64,000 nt of DNA from Nocardia sp. BMG111209 (GCF_000381925.1 NZ_KB907307.1:4216001-4280000), one strand, 5' to 3'; positions 26,976 through 37,686 are shown, counted from the stretch's first letter. The notes: generated by a model not told the origin, from the sequence alone. Numbers and translations: made by a program.

Positions 26976-28415
26976 GTGGAACGAAAAGGGTTGTCACTGA
27001 CCGCCGCGCTGGCGTTCGCGGCGATGATCGTGACGCTGATGCAGACCCAGGCCGTGCCGATCCTGGGCCTGATCGCGACCGATCTGCACGAATCGACCAC
27101 ATCGGTGAGCTGGGTGACCACCTCGACGCTGCTGGCCGCGGCCGTGTTCACGCCGCTACTGGGCCGCATGGGCGATCTGTACGGCAAGAAACCGACCCTG
27201 CTGGCGGTGCTGGCCGTGGCCGTGGCCGGTTCGGTGGTCTCCGCGCTGGCCGGCTCGCTGCCCGTCCTGCTCGTGGGCCGCGCGTTGCAGGGCGTCGCGA
27301 CCGCGATCTTCCCGCTGGCGCTGGCGGTGCTGCGCGAACATGTTCCGGCGCGACGGCTGCACGCCGCGATGGCGATCGTCAGCGGCACCCTGGGCTTCGG
27401 CGGCGGTATCGGCCTGGTGTCCACGGGCCTGTTGACCAAGGGGCACGACGCCGACTACCACGTCGTGTTCTGGTTCACCGCCGTCCTCGCGATCCTGGCG
27501 CTGATCGCGACGGCGATCGCGGTACCGGCCGCCTCCCGGCGGCATCCGGGCAGCGTCGACGTACCCGGCGCGCTGACCCTCGGCGGTTTCCTGGTGCTGC
27601 TGTTGCTACCGATCTCGCAGGGCCACACCTGGGGCTGGACCGCACCCGGCACGCTGGGCTGTTTCGCCGCCGCGCTCGTGTTCGCGGTGCTGTGGGTGGT
27701 CATCGAGCGCACGGTGCCGGTGCCGCTGGTCGATCTGGACATGTTCGTCCACCGTCCGGTGCTGTTCACCAACCTGTCCGGCCTGCTGATCGGGTTCGCA
27801 ATGTTCCTGCAGTTCACCGGGGTGTCGTATCTGTCGCAGATCCCGGCCCGCGCCGCCGGTTACGGTTTCGGCGCCTCGATCCTGCGCGCCTCGGTGGAGT
27901 ACCTGCTGCCCGGCACGCTGGCGATGATGGTGGCCGCCCCGATCGGCGGACTGCTGGTCGGCAGGCTCGGCGGCCGCTGGGTTCTGGCACTGTCGGGCCT
28001 GGTCGGAATGATCGGATTCGGCTGGCTGGCACTGGCACACGACTCCACCGCCCCGGTGATCCTCTCCGGCGTGGTGGTCGGTGTGGCGATCAGCCTCGCC
28101 TACGCCGCCATGCCCGCACTGATCGCCGCCGGTGTCCCGCATCATCAGAGCGGTGTCGCCAACGGCATCAACTCCATCTCCCGCACGGTCGGCAGTTCCC
28201 TGGGCAGCGCGATCATCACCACCCTGCTGACCGGCAAACTGCTCCCGCATCTCGCGCTCCCGCAGGAGGGTCAGTTCACGCTGGCCTTCTGGGTCGGCGC
28301 GGGCGCCTGCGCGGCGACGATCGCGGCCGCGGTACTGGGCCTGCGCCCGGCGCGGCCCGGTGCGACCGCCGAGGTCGCGTCGTCGGCCGAGACGGAACCG
28401 GCCGTCGTCGGCTGA
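26976..28415 (+). CDS. MFS drug-resistance-type transporter (14 helices)
   Basis: 479 residues with about 14 hydrophobic helices, the DHA2/EmrB layout. Motif A is LLGRMGDLYGKKPTLL after helix 2, and GRALQGVATAIFPLALAVLREHVP matches motif B/C. It is likely a proton-driven exporter of an organic compound. The GTG start (VERKGLSL) has GGAGGTGACCGG upstream. Paired with the divergent MarR gene. Confidence 0.9.
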   Translation: MERKGLSLTAALAFAAMIVTLMQTQAVPILGLIATDLHESTTSVSWVTTSTLLAAAVFTPLLGRMGDLYGKKPTLLAVLAVAVAGSVVSALAGSLPVLLVGRALQGVATAIFPLALAVLREHVPARRLHAAMAIVSGTLGFGGGIGLVSTGLLTKGHDADYHVVFWFTAVLAILALIATAIAVPAASRRHPGSVDVPGALTLGGFLVLLLLPISQGHTWGWTAPGTLGCFAAALVFAVLWVVIERTVPVPLVDLDMFVHRPVLFTNLSGLLIGFAMFLQFTGVSYLSQIPARAAGYGFGASILRASVEYLLPGTLAMMVAAPIGGLLVGRLGGRWVLALSGLVGMIGFGWLALAHDSTAPVILSGVVVGVAISLAYAAMPALIAAGVPHHQSGVANGINSISRTVGSSLGSAIITTLLTGKLLPHLALPQEGQFTLAFWVGAGACAATIAAAVLGLRPARPGATAEVASSAETEPAVVG

Positions 28416-28437
28416 GCCGTCGTCCACCGATCGGCCC

Positions 28438-28465
28438 CGGCCCGGATCCGCGACGATCCGGGCCG
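28438..28465. terminator. Bidirectional terminator between MFS and YggT genes
   Basis: CGGCCCGGATC and GATCCGGGCCG, a perfect 11 bp stem with a 6-base loop, between two convergent genes. Confidence 0.7.
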
Positions 28466-28474
28466 CGGTCGTAC

Positions 28475-28750
28475 TCAGAGCGCGAAGGCGACCGAGCGGA
28501 GGACCAGCGCCAGCAGGAAAACCACGGTGAAGGCCAGGTCGATCGACATTCCACCGGCGCGCAGCGGGGGCAGTACCCGCCGCACCGGCGCGATCACCGG
28601 TTCGGTGGAGGCATGGGTGATCCGCCGGCCGCGGCGCGCCCACTCCGAACGGCCGCCGAGCACCTCGACCCAGTCCAGCACCATCCGGGCGATCAGCAGC
28701 ACGATGAACACCGTCAGGACAATTCCGAGCAGCGTGCCGATGAGGCTCAT
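28475..28750 (-). CDS. YggT family membrane protein
   Basis: 91 residues with two membrane helices (IGTLLGIVLTVFIVLLIARMVLDW and IDLAFTVVFLLALVLRSVAFAL) around a basic loop containing THASTEPVIAPVRRVLPP, the YggT signature. Actinobacteria keep another copy near ftsZ; this one stands alone. I start at the ATG at 28750 (MSLIGT) with AGGAGAGT upstream; the open frame goes 19 codons further. Role unproven. Confidence 0.85.
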   Translation of the reverse strand: MSLIGTLLGIVLTVFIVLLIARMVLDWVEVLGGRSEWARRGRRITHASTEPVIAPVRRVLPPLRAGGMSIDLAFTVVFLLALVLRSVAFAL

Positions 28751-28958
28751 GACGCACTCTCCTTCGTGATGAGCCGGATCCCGAGACTCGGCTCGATACC
28801 TGGTCAACGTGCGACGACGCCCCGGAGTGTCGCCGAGCGCCGGTTCTCAGCAAGTTGTCAGACGGGTGCGGCGGTCCGGTCGCCACCTCCGCCTATTCGA
28901 TCTGCACGTACGGACGATAAGCCTGGACATATGATGTGCATGAGCTTACTATTTGGCT

Positions 28959-29549
28959 ATGGCTGATATCCGAGCACTGAATCGCCGCGCCGTCGACTAC
29001 AGCGTCGTCCTCGTCTCCCGGATCACCGCCGGCGATCTCGGGCGGAGCACCCCGTGCGCCGCCTGGAATCTGGCGGATCTGTTGTCCCACATGACCGTTC
29101 AGCATCGCGGCTTCGCCGCGGCGGCCCGGGGAGCCGGCGCCGATCCGGAGCTGTGGGTGCCCCGGCCGCTCGCCGCCGACCCGGTGACCGACTACGCCGC
29201 GGCCGCGGCCGGCGTGACCGCCGCCTATACCGAACCCGGTGTGCTGGAACGGGATTTCGATCTGCCGGAGATCGGTCCCGGCGTCCGGATTCCGGGAAGT
29301 ATCGCCGTCGGCTTCCACCTCATCGACTATGTGGTGCACGGCTGGGACGTCGCCCGCACGCTGGGCCTGGAATACCGGCTCGACGATGCCCTCGCCGAAC
29401 CCGCGCTGCGGATCGCCGAGGCGGTCCCCAACGGCGACGAACGGCTGCGTCCCGGTGCGGCATTCGCTCCCGCGCTGCCCGATAACGACGCCACACCACT
29501 CGACCGCATCCTCACCCTGCTCGGGCGCTCACCCGCCTGGCCGCACTGA
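28959..29549 (+). CDS. TIGR03086-type DinB-like metal-binding protein
   Basis: 196 residues of the DinB/maleylpyruvate-isomerase-N helical bundle: TPCAAWNLADLLSHMTVQHRGFAAAARG and, later, GFHLIDYVVHGWDVARTLGL. The three spaced histidines (SHMTVQH, FHLIDYVVHGWD) are the expected metal ligands. These proteins include thiol-dependent (mycothiol or bacillithiol) transferases; the exact role is unknown. ATG at 28959; the upstream 50 bases are AT-rich with no clear ribosome site, so it may be leaderless. Followed 46 bases later by a MarR gene. Confidence 0.78.
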   Translation: MADIRALNRRAVDYSVVLVSRITAGDLGRSTPCAAWNLADLLSHMTVQHRGFAAAARGAGADPELWVPRPLAADPVTDYAAAAAGVTAAYTEPGVLERDFDLPEIGPGVRIPGSIAVGFHLIDYVVHGWDVARTLGLEYRLDDALAEPALRIAEAVPNGDERLRPGAAFAPALPDNDATPLDRILTLLGRSPAWPH

Positions 29550-29595
29550 CGCCACCACGGCTTCGCCGCCGATCGGGAACGTAAAGTATGTCCGC

Positions 29596-30054
29596 ATGGC
29601 GAAGAAGGAACGCCCGGATCTGGCGGCGATGATCGTGCCGCTGGCCCGCGCCCTGGTGGCGGCGGAACAGCCGGTCCTGGATTCGCACGGGCTCACCATG
29701 TGGGCCTATTCGGTCCTGCTCGCCCTCGGCCGTTCCCCGACTCGCGGTCAGGGGTTGCTCGCCGAGGAGATCGGCGCCGACAAGACCAGGATCATCGCCG
29801 TCCTCGACGACCTGCAGGAACGCGGACTGATCGAACGCCGCCCCGATCCGGCCGACCGCCGCGCGCGGCTGCTCGCCCTGACCCCGGCCGGCCGGCGGCT
29901 GCGCGACGCCACGCAGGCCGCGATCCAGGCCAAGGAGGAACTGCTGCTCGGCCGCCTCGATCCCGCGGACCGCCGGGGTTTCCTCAACACACTGGCCGCA
30001 TTGACCACTCTCCCTCGCGCGGAGATCATCGGTGACAGCGCCACCGGCGAGTGA
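29596..30054 (+). CDS. MarR family transcriptional regulator
   Basis: 152 residues. The winged helix is GQGLLAEEIGADKTRIIAVLDDLQERGLIERRPDPADRRARLLALTPAGRRL. It lies downstream of the DinB-like gene on the same strand and probably regulates it. The frame is open upstream through the DinB-like gene, but the match begins at MAKKERPDLAAMIVPLARAL. Confidence 0.87.
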   Translation: MAKKERPDLAAMIVPLARALVAAEQPVLDSHGLTMWAYSVLLALGRSPTRGQGLLAEEIGADKTRIIAVLDDLQERGLIERRPDPADRRARLLALTPAGRRLRDATQAAIQAKEELLLGRLDPADRRGFLNTLAALTTLPRAEIIGDSATGE

Positions 30055-30236
30055 CGCTGTCAGCGAGCCCTTTCCATCCGCACCCCCCGGATCGCCTCCC
30101 GGCATTCGCGGTATGCCCGTACGTCGGACCGGTGACGACCGGTCGGCCCGGCCGCGCCCGTGGCGGAGATCCTCGTCGATCTCCCGTGGTTCGTCGTTGA
30201 ACCTTGTCCGATACCAATCAGATCGAGTCGCCGGGA

Positions 30237-30764
30237 TCACCCGTTACGACGCCCCGGCAGCCGAATGTTCATCGGCGCCGGATCACGCAGCGGCACCCGG
30301 CCGCGCGGTGCGGCGATCACCGCCACCGCCGCGATCGCGACCATGAGCGCCGCCGCGATCAGCATCAGCGTGAATCCGGCCGCGGACATATCCGCGCGAT
30401 GCGCGGCGTGATAGATCAGATGCGGCACCCCGAACACCAGCCACACCACCCCCGTCACCCGGGACAGCAGACTGTCGGCCAGCGCGAACGCGGCCGCGGC
30501 GAGCACCCCCAGCGCGAGGAAGAACGCGCCCGCGTCCACCGCGAGATGCTGGTTGTACGGGCCGCCCATCGGCACCCAGTTCAGCCCGAACGGGAAACTC
30601 CTAAACCAGGCCGCGGGCGCGAGCAGCGCCCACACCCCGGTCACCACACCGATCACCGCCAACAGTGCCGTGGCGATCCGCGTGATCAGCCACCGCCGCC
30701 GGTCCACATCCAAACGCATGCGTACCCGCAGCCCGTCACCCCACCGCTCCACCGAAATACGCAT
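30237..30764 (-). CDS. Four-helix integral membrane protein, function unknown
   Basis: 175 residues with four hydrophobic segments: ITRIATALLAVIGVVTGVWALL, the DAGAFFLALGVLAAAAFALA segment, VTGVVWLVFGVPHLIYHAAH and FTLMLIAAALMVAIAAVAVIAA. His residues (YNQHLAVDAGA, PHLIYHAAH) sit at helix edges, a pattern common in small actinobacterial membrane proteins. GGGAGGG lies just before the ATG. No functional call is possible. Confidence 0.75.
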   Translation of the reverse strand: MRISVERWGDGLRVRMRLDVDRRRWLITRIATALLAVIGVVTGVWALLAPAAWFRSFPFGLNWVPMGGPYNQHLAVDAGAFFLALGVLAAAAFALADSLLSRVTGVVWLVFGVPHLIYHAAHRADMSAAGFTLMLIAAALMVAIAAVAVIAAPRGRVPLRDPAPMNIRLPGRRNG

Positions 30765-30831
30765 CGGGCCCTCCCGCCGATCGCCGGTTGTACAGCTACC
30801 GTAGCGCGGGGGTCCGACACGAACCGGTCGC

Positions 30832-31206
30832 TCAGCCGATCGGTTCGAACTGCAATTCGGCGGGATCCCAGTAGGCCCGCATGCTCGTGATCCGGCCCTC
30901 GTCGTCGAATTCCATGACGTCGATCGCCGACAGGGTCATGCGGTGGCCGTTCGCCTCGGTGATCAGCGTGAACCAGAACGCCGCATGCGAACCGTTGATG
31001 CGCGCGGTGTGCAGTTCCGCCTTGCGCTGTTCCATCACGTCCAGGGCGGCGTACAACTGCTCGATCGCGGCGCCGCGGCGCGGTTCGCTGCCGATCGGAT
31101 CCACGACCACCGCGTCCGGCGCGTACAGCGCGGCGAGTTCCGGCGCCGGGCCGGTCGTCATCAACTGCACGTACCGCTCGATCGTCTCGCGAATCGCCTG
31201 CGCCAT
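30832..31206 (-). CDS. Ketosteroid (delta5-3-)isomerase-like SnoaL/NTF2 protein
   Basis: 124 residues of the NTF2 cone fold with all three ketosteroid-isomerase active-site residues: Tyr12 in ERYVQL, Asp36 in VVVDPIGSEP and Asp96 in LSAIDVMEF, equivalent to Tyr14, Asp38 and Asp99 of the Comamonas enzyme. The stretch ALYAPDAVVVDPIGSEP is nearly the family consensus. It should shift the double bond in 3-oxo-delta5 steroids. A KstR-type operator lies 17 bases upstream, so it probably belongs to the cholesterol-degradation regulon. ATG at 31206 with GGGAG five bases before it. Confidence 0.85.
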   Translation of the reverse strand: MAQAIRETIERYVQLMTTGPAPELAALYAPDAVVVDPIGSEPRRGAAIEQLYAALDVMEQRKAELHTARINGSHAAFWFTLITEANGHRMTLSAIDVMEFDDEGRITSMRAYWDPAELQFEPIG

Positions 31207-31223
31207 CTCGACTCCCACAGAAT

Positions 31224-31237
31224 TGGAACGTGTTCTA
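31224..31237. promoter_or_regulatory. KstR-type operator
   Basis: TGGAACGTGTTCTA fits TnnAACnnGTTnnA, the published consensus for KstR, the cholesterol-catabolism repressor of mycobacteria and rhodococci. It is 17 bases upstream of the ketosteroid-isomerase start, just before its ribosome site, and overlaps the fdhD stop codon. Confidence 0.7.
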
Positions 31238-32068
31238 GATAGCGAGGGTAGCACTCCGGCGGGCGACGCGATGGGCTCCGGTGTAGATGTTCATGGTCTC
31301 GCCGCGGACGAATCCGGCGAGGGTGAGCCCGCTGTCCGCAGCCAGGTCGACGGCCAGCGAACTGGGCGCCGAGACCGCCGCCAGCATCGGAATCCCGGCC
31401 ATGACGGCCTTCTGCACCAGCTCGAAGGAGGCGCGGCCGGAGACCACCAGCACCAGATCGCCGGCGGGAATCCGGTTCTCGCGCATCGCCCAGCCGATCA
31501 CCTTGTCGACGGCGTTGTGCCGCCCGACATCCTCGCGGACCGCCAGCGCGACGCCGTCGGCGGTGAACAGGCCCGCCGCGTGCAGGCCCCCGGTCGCGTC
31601 GAAAACGGCTTGACGGGAACGCAATTCACCGGGCAGGGCGGACAGCACCGCGGCGTCCACCACCGGCCCTTCGGCGGGCAGCGGATACCGGCTGCGGGCG
31701 TGCACCTCGTCCAGCGCGGTCTTGCCGCACAGGCCGCAGGCGCTCGTGGTCGGGAAGCCGCGAGCGAGAATCGGTGTGGCCGTGCGCAATCCGATGTCGA
31801 GGACGTTGTAGGTGTTGCGGCCGTCCTGGTCGGTACCGGCGCAGTAGCGGGCCGAGACGATATCGTCGGCGACGCCGATGATGTTCTCGCTCAACAGGAA
31901 TCCGTGTGCCAGATCGACGTCGTTGCCCGGCGTGCGCATCGTCACCGTCAGCGACTGCCCGTCGATCCGCAGTTCCAGGGGTTCCTCCACGGCCAGCGAA
32001 TCCGGCCGCCGGATCTCCCCCGCCGGGGTGATCCGCACCATCCGACGGCGGGCGGTGACCCGGCTCAT
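31235..32068 (-). CDS. fdhD: Formate dehydrogenase accessory sulfurtransferase
   Basis: 277 residues. FdhD carries sulfur to the molybdenum cofactor of formate dehydrogenases; its conserved cysteine pair is Cys111-x2-Cys114 (CGLCGK). Other family markers are RTPGNDVDLAHGFLLSE, REDVGRHNAVDKVIG and VSGRASFELVQKA. The ATG overlaps the fdhF stop (ATGA), so the two are coupled. The frame stays open far upstream inside fdhF, which is an artefact. Confidence 0.93.
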   Translation of the reverse strand: MSRVTARRRMVRITPAGEIRRPDSLAVEEPLELRIDGQSLTVTMRTPGNDVDLAHGFLLSENIIGVADDIVSARYCAGTDQDGRNTYNVLDIGLRTATPILARGFPTTSACGLCGKTALDEVHARSRYPLPAEGPVVDAAVLSALPGELRSRQAVFDATGGLHAAGLFTADGVALAVREDVGRHNAVDKVIGWAMRENRIPAGDLVLVVSGRASFELVQKAVMAGIPMLAAVSAPSSLAVDLAADSGLTLAGFVRGETMNIYTGAHRVARRSATLAI

Positions 32069-34377
32069 GACGCCGCGGCCGGCATGTGGACGTGCGGTTC
32101 GAGCCGGACGGTGACCGCCTTCGAGACCGGCGTATTGGACCGCTCGGCCACATGATCCAGCGGGACCAGCGGATTGGTCTCCGGATAGTAGGCCGCAGCG
32201 TTGCCGCGCGGCGTGGAGTAGCCGACGATCCGGAACCCGGTGACCCGGCGATCGCCGTCGGCCCATTCGGAGATCACGTCGACGAGATCGCCGTCGGCGA
32301 ATCCGAGTGCGGTGATGTCCGCCGCATTGACCAGAATCACCTTGCGCCCGTTGTGAATTCCACGGTAGCGATCGTCCAGGCCGTAGATCGTGGTGTTGTA
32401 CTGGTCGTGGCTGCGCAGCGACTGCAGGATCAGCCGGCCCTCGGGCACCGGTAGCCAGTGCAGCTCGTTCACCGCGAAATTCGCCTTCCCGGTGGCGGTC
32501 CGGAACTCGCGGGCGTCGCGGGGCGGATGGGGTAGCTGGAAACCGTTGTGCCGCCGCACCTTCGTGTTGTAGTCGGCGCATCCGGGCACCACCCGGCCGA
32601 TCGCGTCGCGGATCAGGTCGTAGTCGGCCCGCAGTCGCGCCCACGGCACCGGATGTTCCGGACCGAACAGTTCCGCCGCGAGCTCGCAGACGATCGCCAC
32701 CTCGCTGCGCAGATCGTCGCTCACCGGGGTCAGCCGGCCGGTGGACAGATGCACCATGGACATCGAATCCTCCACCGACACCTGCTGTTTGCGGCCGTCG
32801 GGGCCCAGGTCGGCGTCGGTACGGCCGAGGGTGGGCAGGATCAGCGCGGTGTGCCCGTGCACCACGTGGCTGCGGTTGAGTTTGGTCGAAACCTGCACCG
32901 TCAGTGCGCAACTGCGCAGCCCGGCCTCGGTGACCTCGGTATCGGGCGTGGCGGAGACGAAGTTGCCGCCCATCCCGACGAACACCTTCGCCCGGCCGTC
33001 GCGCATCGCGCGGATCGCGTCCACGGTGTCGTATCCGTGCCTGCGCGGGCTGGTGATGCCGAATTCGGAGTCGAGCGCGGCCAGGAACGGCTCGGGCATC
33101 TGCTCCCAGATACCCATCGTCCGGTCGCCCTGGACGTTGGAATGTCCGCGCACCGGGCATACGCCCGCACCCGGCTTGCCGATCATGCCGCGCAGCAACA
33201 GCAGGTTGGTGATCTCCTCGATGGTCGCGACGCCGTGCCGCTGCTGGGTCAGCCCCATCGCCCAGCAGACGATGGTCGACCTCGACTCCGCCAGCATTCC
33301 GGCGGTCCGCGCCAACTGCTCCCGCGACAGTCCCGTCGCCTCCTCGACGATCGCGAGATCGACGGCGCGGCACTGCTTCTCGTATTCGGCGAATCCGGCG
33401 GTGTGAGCGTCGACGAAGGCGTGGTCGACCACCGTACCCGGCGCGCGGTCCTCCGCCTCGAACAGCAGTTTCGCCAGCCCCTGGAACAGGGCCATATCGC
33501 CGCCGAGCCGGATCTGCAGGAAATCGTCGGCGATGGCGACGCCGGTGGTGAAACCCTTGACGGTCTGCGGATCGCGGAATCCGAGCAGCCCGGTCTCGGG
33601 CAGCGGATTCACCGCGATCACCCGCGCGCCGGCCGCCTTGGCCTTCTGCAGCGCCGACAGCATCCGGGGATGGTTGGTGCCCGGATTCTGTCCCGCCACC
33701 ACGATCAGATCGGCCCGCTCGAAATCGTCGATGGAGACCGAACCCTTGCCGATTCCGATCGAGCCGGTCAGCGCCGTGCCGGACGACTCGTGACACATGT
33801 TGGAACAGTCCGGCAGGTTGTTGGTGCCGAAGCTGCGGACCAGCAGCTGATACAGGAAGGCGGTCTCGTTGGCGGTGCGTCCGGAGGTGTAGAACAGGGC
33901 CTCGTCCGGTGAGTCCAGCCCACGCAGGGTTTCGGCGATGAGTCGATAGGCGTCGTCCCAGGAGATCGGCGCGTAGTGGGTATCGCCGGGCCGCAGCACC
34001 ATCGGATGCGTCAAGCGGCCTTGCTGGCCCAGCCAGTATCCGGACTTCCCGGACAGGTCCGCGATCGAGTGCGCCGCGAAGAATTCGGGGGTGACGGTGC
34101 GCAGCGTCGCCTCCTCGGCGACCGCCTTCGCGCCGTTCTCGCAGAATTCCGCCGGTCGCCGATGTCCGGTGGGTTCCGGCCAGGCGCAACCCGGGCAGTC
34201 GAAGCCGTGCTGCTGATTGACCCGCGCCAGCGTGCGCGCGGTCCGCACCACACCCATCTCCTCGACGGCGCGCTCGAGCGCGACCGTCACCGCCGTGACA
34301 CCGGCGGCCTGCTGTTTGGGCGGGGTGACCGTGAGCCTGGCCTCGTCGATATCGCGAGTGGGGGCGTTACGGTGCAT
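32065..34377 (-). CDS. FdhF/YdeP-type molybdopterin oxidoreductase
   Basis: 770-residue relative of formate dehydrogenase alpha chains (YdeP, Rv2900c). Near the N-terminus, FDCPGCAWPEP (Cys61, Cys64) and CENGAK supply cluster-type cysteines. NMCHESSG marks the molybdenum-site loop, and AGQNPGTNHPRM and GHSNVQGDRTMGIWE are molybdopterin contacts. It probably oxidises formate or a related small molecule in the cytoplasm, with sulfuration by the downstream FdhD. No NAD-binding or membrane partner gene is adjacent. Confidence 0.88.
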   Translation of the reverse strand: MHRNAPTRDIDEARLTVTPPKQQAAGVTAVTVALERAVEEMGVVRTARTLARVNQQHGFDCPGCAWPEPTGHRRPAEFCENGAKAVAEEATLRTVTPEFFAAHSIADLSGKSGYWLGQQGRLTHPMVLRPGDTHYAPISWDDAYRLIAETLRGLDSPDEALFYTSGRTANETAFLYQLLVRSFGTNNLPDCSNMCHESSGTALTGSIGIGKGSVSIDDFERADLIVVAGQNPGTNHPRMLSALQKAKAAGARVIAVNPLPETGLLGFRDPQTVKGFTTGVAIADDFLQIRLGGDMALFQGLAKLLFEAEDRAPGTVVDHAFVDAHTAGFAEYEKQCRAVDLAIVEEATGLSREQLARTAGMLAESRSTIVCWAMGLTQQRHGVATIEEITNLLLLRGMIGKPGAGVCPVRGHSNVQGDRTMGIWEQMPEPFLAALDSEFGITSPRRHGYDTVDAIRAMRDGRAKVFVGMGGNFVSATPDTEVTEAGLRSCALTVQVSTKLNRSHVVHGHTALILPTLGRTDADLGPDGRKQQVSVEDSMSMVHLSTGRLTPVSDDLRSEVAIVCELAAELFGPEHPVPWARLRADYDLIRDAIGRVVPGCADYNTKVRRHNGFQLPHPPRDAREFRTATGKANFAVNELHWLPVPEGRLILQSLRSHDQYNTTIYGLDDRYRGIHNGRKVILVNAADITALGFADGDLVDVISEWADGDRRVTGFRIVGYSTPRGNAAAYYPETNPLVPLDHVAERSNTPVSKAVTVRLEPHVHMPAAAS

Positions 34378-34515
34378 GGCTCTATCGTCCTCCTACCGGA
34401 GCAGGCCCGAACAGTCGGCGTCCGCCGATATCCGAAGCCTACGCCCAGGGGTCCGATTCGTCCCATGACCAGGGGCGCGGACTCGGCACACTGAGATTGC
34501 CCCCCATACACGACT

Positions 34516-34540
34516 CCGCCCCCGGGTGTGCCGGGGGCGG
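34516..34540 (-). terminator. Terminator after clpX
   Basis: Perfect 10 bp stem CCGCCCCCGG / CCGGGGGCGG, 5-base loop, six bases past the clpX stop. Confidence 0.7.
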
Positions 34541-34546
34541 TATCGA

Positions 34547-35827
<1,281 letters not shown>

Positions 35828-36159
35828 CTCGTGGGTCCCTACTTCCTTGTCCGCGTGCAACCGTCTGTCCCGGCTGCCGACAAGCCATCTGCGAACAACG
35901 CTACCCGTCGCACAACCATCAGTATCTCGCGCCGGCCACATTTCGGCGCGGCCAGATGGGGGTGGGCACAGGTTCGCCTTCGACTCCATTCGGCAACCAT
36001 GAGCAAAGGTCCCTAGTGTGACCGTACCCGGAACGCGCGATCGAGGTCGACAACTTGAGCACGTTTCTCGTCACGGGAGTGTCCCGGTACGTCACGCCTG
36101 CCACTTCTGCTCCGGAAAACCCCTCGCCGAACGGCGCCGACGAGGGATTCGCCACATAT
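35828..36159. other. Intergenic between clpP2 and clpX
   Basis: 332 bases without a gene. Near clpP2, CCCTCG (36121) and CGAGGG (36141) enclose an imperfect hairpin that may end clpP1-clpP2. Near 35930, CGCGCCG and CGGCGCG flank nine bases. The rest is presumably the clpX promoter. Confidence 0.4.
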
Positions 36160-36828
36160 TCACTTCTTCTGAGCGCTGAGCTTCCGGTAGTCGAACACCG
36201 TGTCGATGATCCCGTACTCCTTGGCCTCGTCGGCCGTGAGGATCTTGTCCCGATCGGTGTCCTTGCGGATCGTGTCGGCGTCCTTACCGGTGTGCCGGGC
36301 CAGGGTGGTCTCCATGAGCCGGCGCATGCGCTCGATCTCGGCGGCCTGGATCTCCAGGTCGGACACCTGGCCCTGGATGCCACCCTCCAGCGACGGCTGG
36401 TGGATCAGCACCCGGGCATTGGGCAGGCAGGCCCGCTTGCCCGGAGTGCCGGCCGCCAGCAGCACGGCGGCGGCCGAGGCGGCCTGACCCAGGCAGACGG
36501 TGGCCACGTCGGCCCGCACGTACTGCATGGTGTCGTAGATCGCCATCAGCGAGGTGAACGAGCCACCCGGCGAGTTGATGTACATCGTGATGTCACGGTC
36601 GGGATCCAGCGACTCCAGCACCAGCAGCTGCGCCATCACGTCGTTGGCCGAGGCGTCGTCCACCTGCACGCCGAGGAAGATGATGCGCTCCTCGAACAGC
36701 TTGTTGTAGGGGTTGGACTCCTTGACGCCGAAACTCGAGTGCTCGATGAAGGAGGGCAGGATGTACCGCGCCTGCGGGCTCGCCGGCGCGATCCCGGACA
36801 GGCCGGCGCGGGGATCGATGAGGGTCAT
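36160..36828 (-). CDS. clpP2: ATP-dependent Clp protease proteolytic subunit ClpP2
   Basis: 222-residue serine peptidase subunit; catalytic Ser118 in GQAASAA and His143 in LIHQPS. The Q-rich loop after [18 protein letters not shown] distinguishes the P2 type. Actinobacterial ClpP works as a ClpP1-ClpP2 double ring docked with ClpX or ClpC1. The ATG at 36828 has GGAG upstream; the TTG at 36840 is a weaker option. Confidence 0.95.
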   Translation of the reverse strand: MTLIDPRAGLSGIAPASPQARYILPSFIEHSSFGVKESNPYNKLFEERIIFLGVQVDDASANDVMAQLLVLESLDPDRDITMYINSPGGSFTSLMAIYDTMQYVRADVATVCLGQAASAAAVLLAAGTPGKRACLPNARVLIHQPSLEGGIQGQVSDLEIQAAEIERMRRLMETTLARHTGKDADTIRKDTDRDKILTADEAKEYGIIDTVFDYRKLSAQKK

Positions 36829-36879
36829 CTTCGTCTCCAAAGTCGGTGGGGTTGAGCTCGTTTCGCTGTGCGGCGCAGG

Positions 36880-37470
36880 TCAGTTCGCACTGCCGTTGGA
36901 GGCCTGCCGGGCGTGCGTGATCACCTTGTCGATGAACCCGTACTCCAGCGCGTCCTTGGCGGTGAACCAGCGGTCGCGGTCGGCGTCCGCGGTGACCTGC
37001 TCCACCGACTTGCCGGTGTGCAGCGCCTGCAACTCGTTGAGCTCGCGCTTGGTGTGCGCGAACTGCTCGGCCATGATCGCGATGTCCGCGGCCGAACCAC
37101 CGATACCGGCCGACGGCTGGTGCATCATGATCCGGGTGTGCGGCAACGCGTATCGCTTACCCGTGGTGCCGGCGGTGAGCAGGAACTGCCCCATCGACGC
37201 GGCCAGGCCGATCGCGATCGTCGAGATGTCGCACTCGGCGAACTGCATGGTGTCGTAGATCGCCATACCCGCCGTGACCGACCCACCCGGCGAGTTGATG
37301 TACAGCGAGATCTCGCGGCTCGGATCCTCCGCGGCCAGCAGCAGGATCTGCGCGCAGAGCTTGTTGGCGATGTCGTCGTCGACCTGGGTGCCCAGGAAGA
37401 TGATGCGGTCCCGCAGCAGGCGTTCGTACACCGAATCACTGAGGTTGAGACCAGCGGTCGCGGATGTCAT
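36880..37470 (-). CDS. clpP1: ATP-dependent Clp protease proteolytic subunit ClpP1
   Basis: 196 residues; catalytic Ser92 in GLAASMGQ and His117 in IMMHQPS. It precedes clpP2 by 51 bases and the two are surely one operon. The start is uncertain: ATG at 37470 matches the length of other ClpP1 proteins, while a GTG nine codons upstream (MTINQAGPV) has a better purine-rich site. The propeptide is normally removed. Confidence 0.94.
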   Translation of the reverse strand: MTSATAGLNLSDSVYERLLRDRIIFLGTQVDDDIANKLCAQILLLAAEDPSREISLYINSPGGSVTAGMAIYDTMQFAECDISTIAIGLAASMGQFLLTAGTTGKRYALPHTRIMMHQPSAGIGGSAADIAIMAEQFAHTKRELNELQALHTGKSVEQVTADADRDRWFTAKDALEYGFIDKVITHARQASNGSAN

Positions 37471-37646
37471 GACCGGCCCTGCCTGATTGATTGTCACGGA
37501 TACCTGCCCTCTCTCACCGGCTCGGTGCTCGCAAGCACTGCCTTGATCCCATTTACGGTCTCCCAGAGGCGTGTCGTGGTGACGCAAGCCGTCTCCTCGG
37601 TGCCCATCGCTCGACCCTGTCCTTGTTCGCTGACACAAACCCTAAC

Positions 37647-37686
37647 GAAGCAGGGCGGCACCGAACTCCCGGTACCGCCCCGCTTC
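37647..37686 (-). terminator. Terminator after tig
   Basis: Two 17-base arms, 37647-37663 and 37670-37686 (GAAGC...CACCG with CGGTA...GCTTC), pair with two mismatches around a 6-base loop. On the minus strand TTAGGGTTTGTGT follows. It separates tig from clpP1, which is transcribed in the same direction from its own promoter in the next 180 bases. Confidence 0.65.

Noticed and set aside
27347..27356. KstR-like core GAACATGTTC
   Set aside because: Inside the MFS coding region and lacks the outer T and A of the consensus.
31235..34189. Apparent 984-residue fusion of an unknown domain to FdhD
   Set aside because: The upstream part is an off-frame reading of fdhF; FdhD begins at 32068 with an ATGA overlap.
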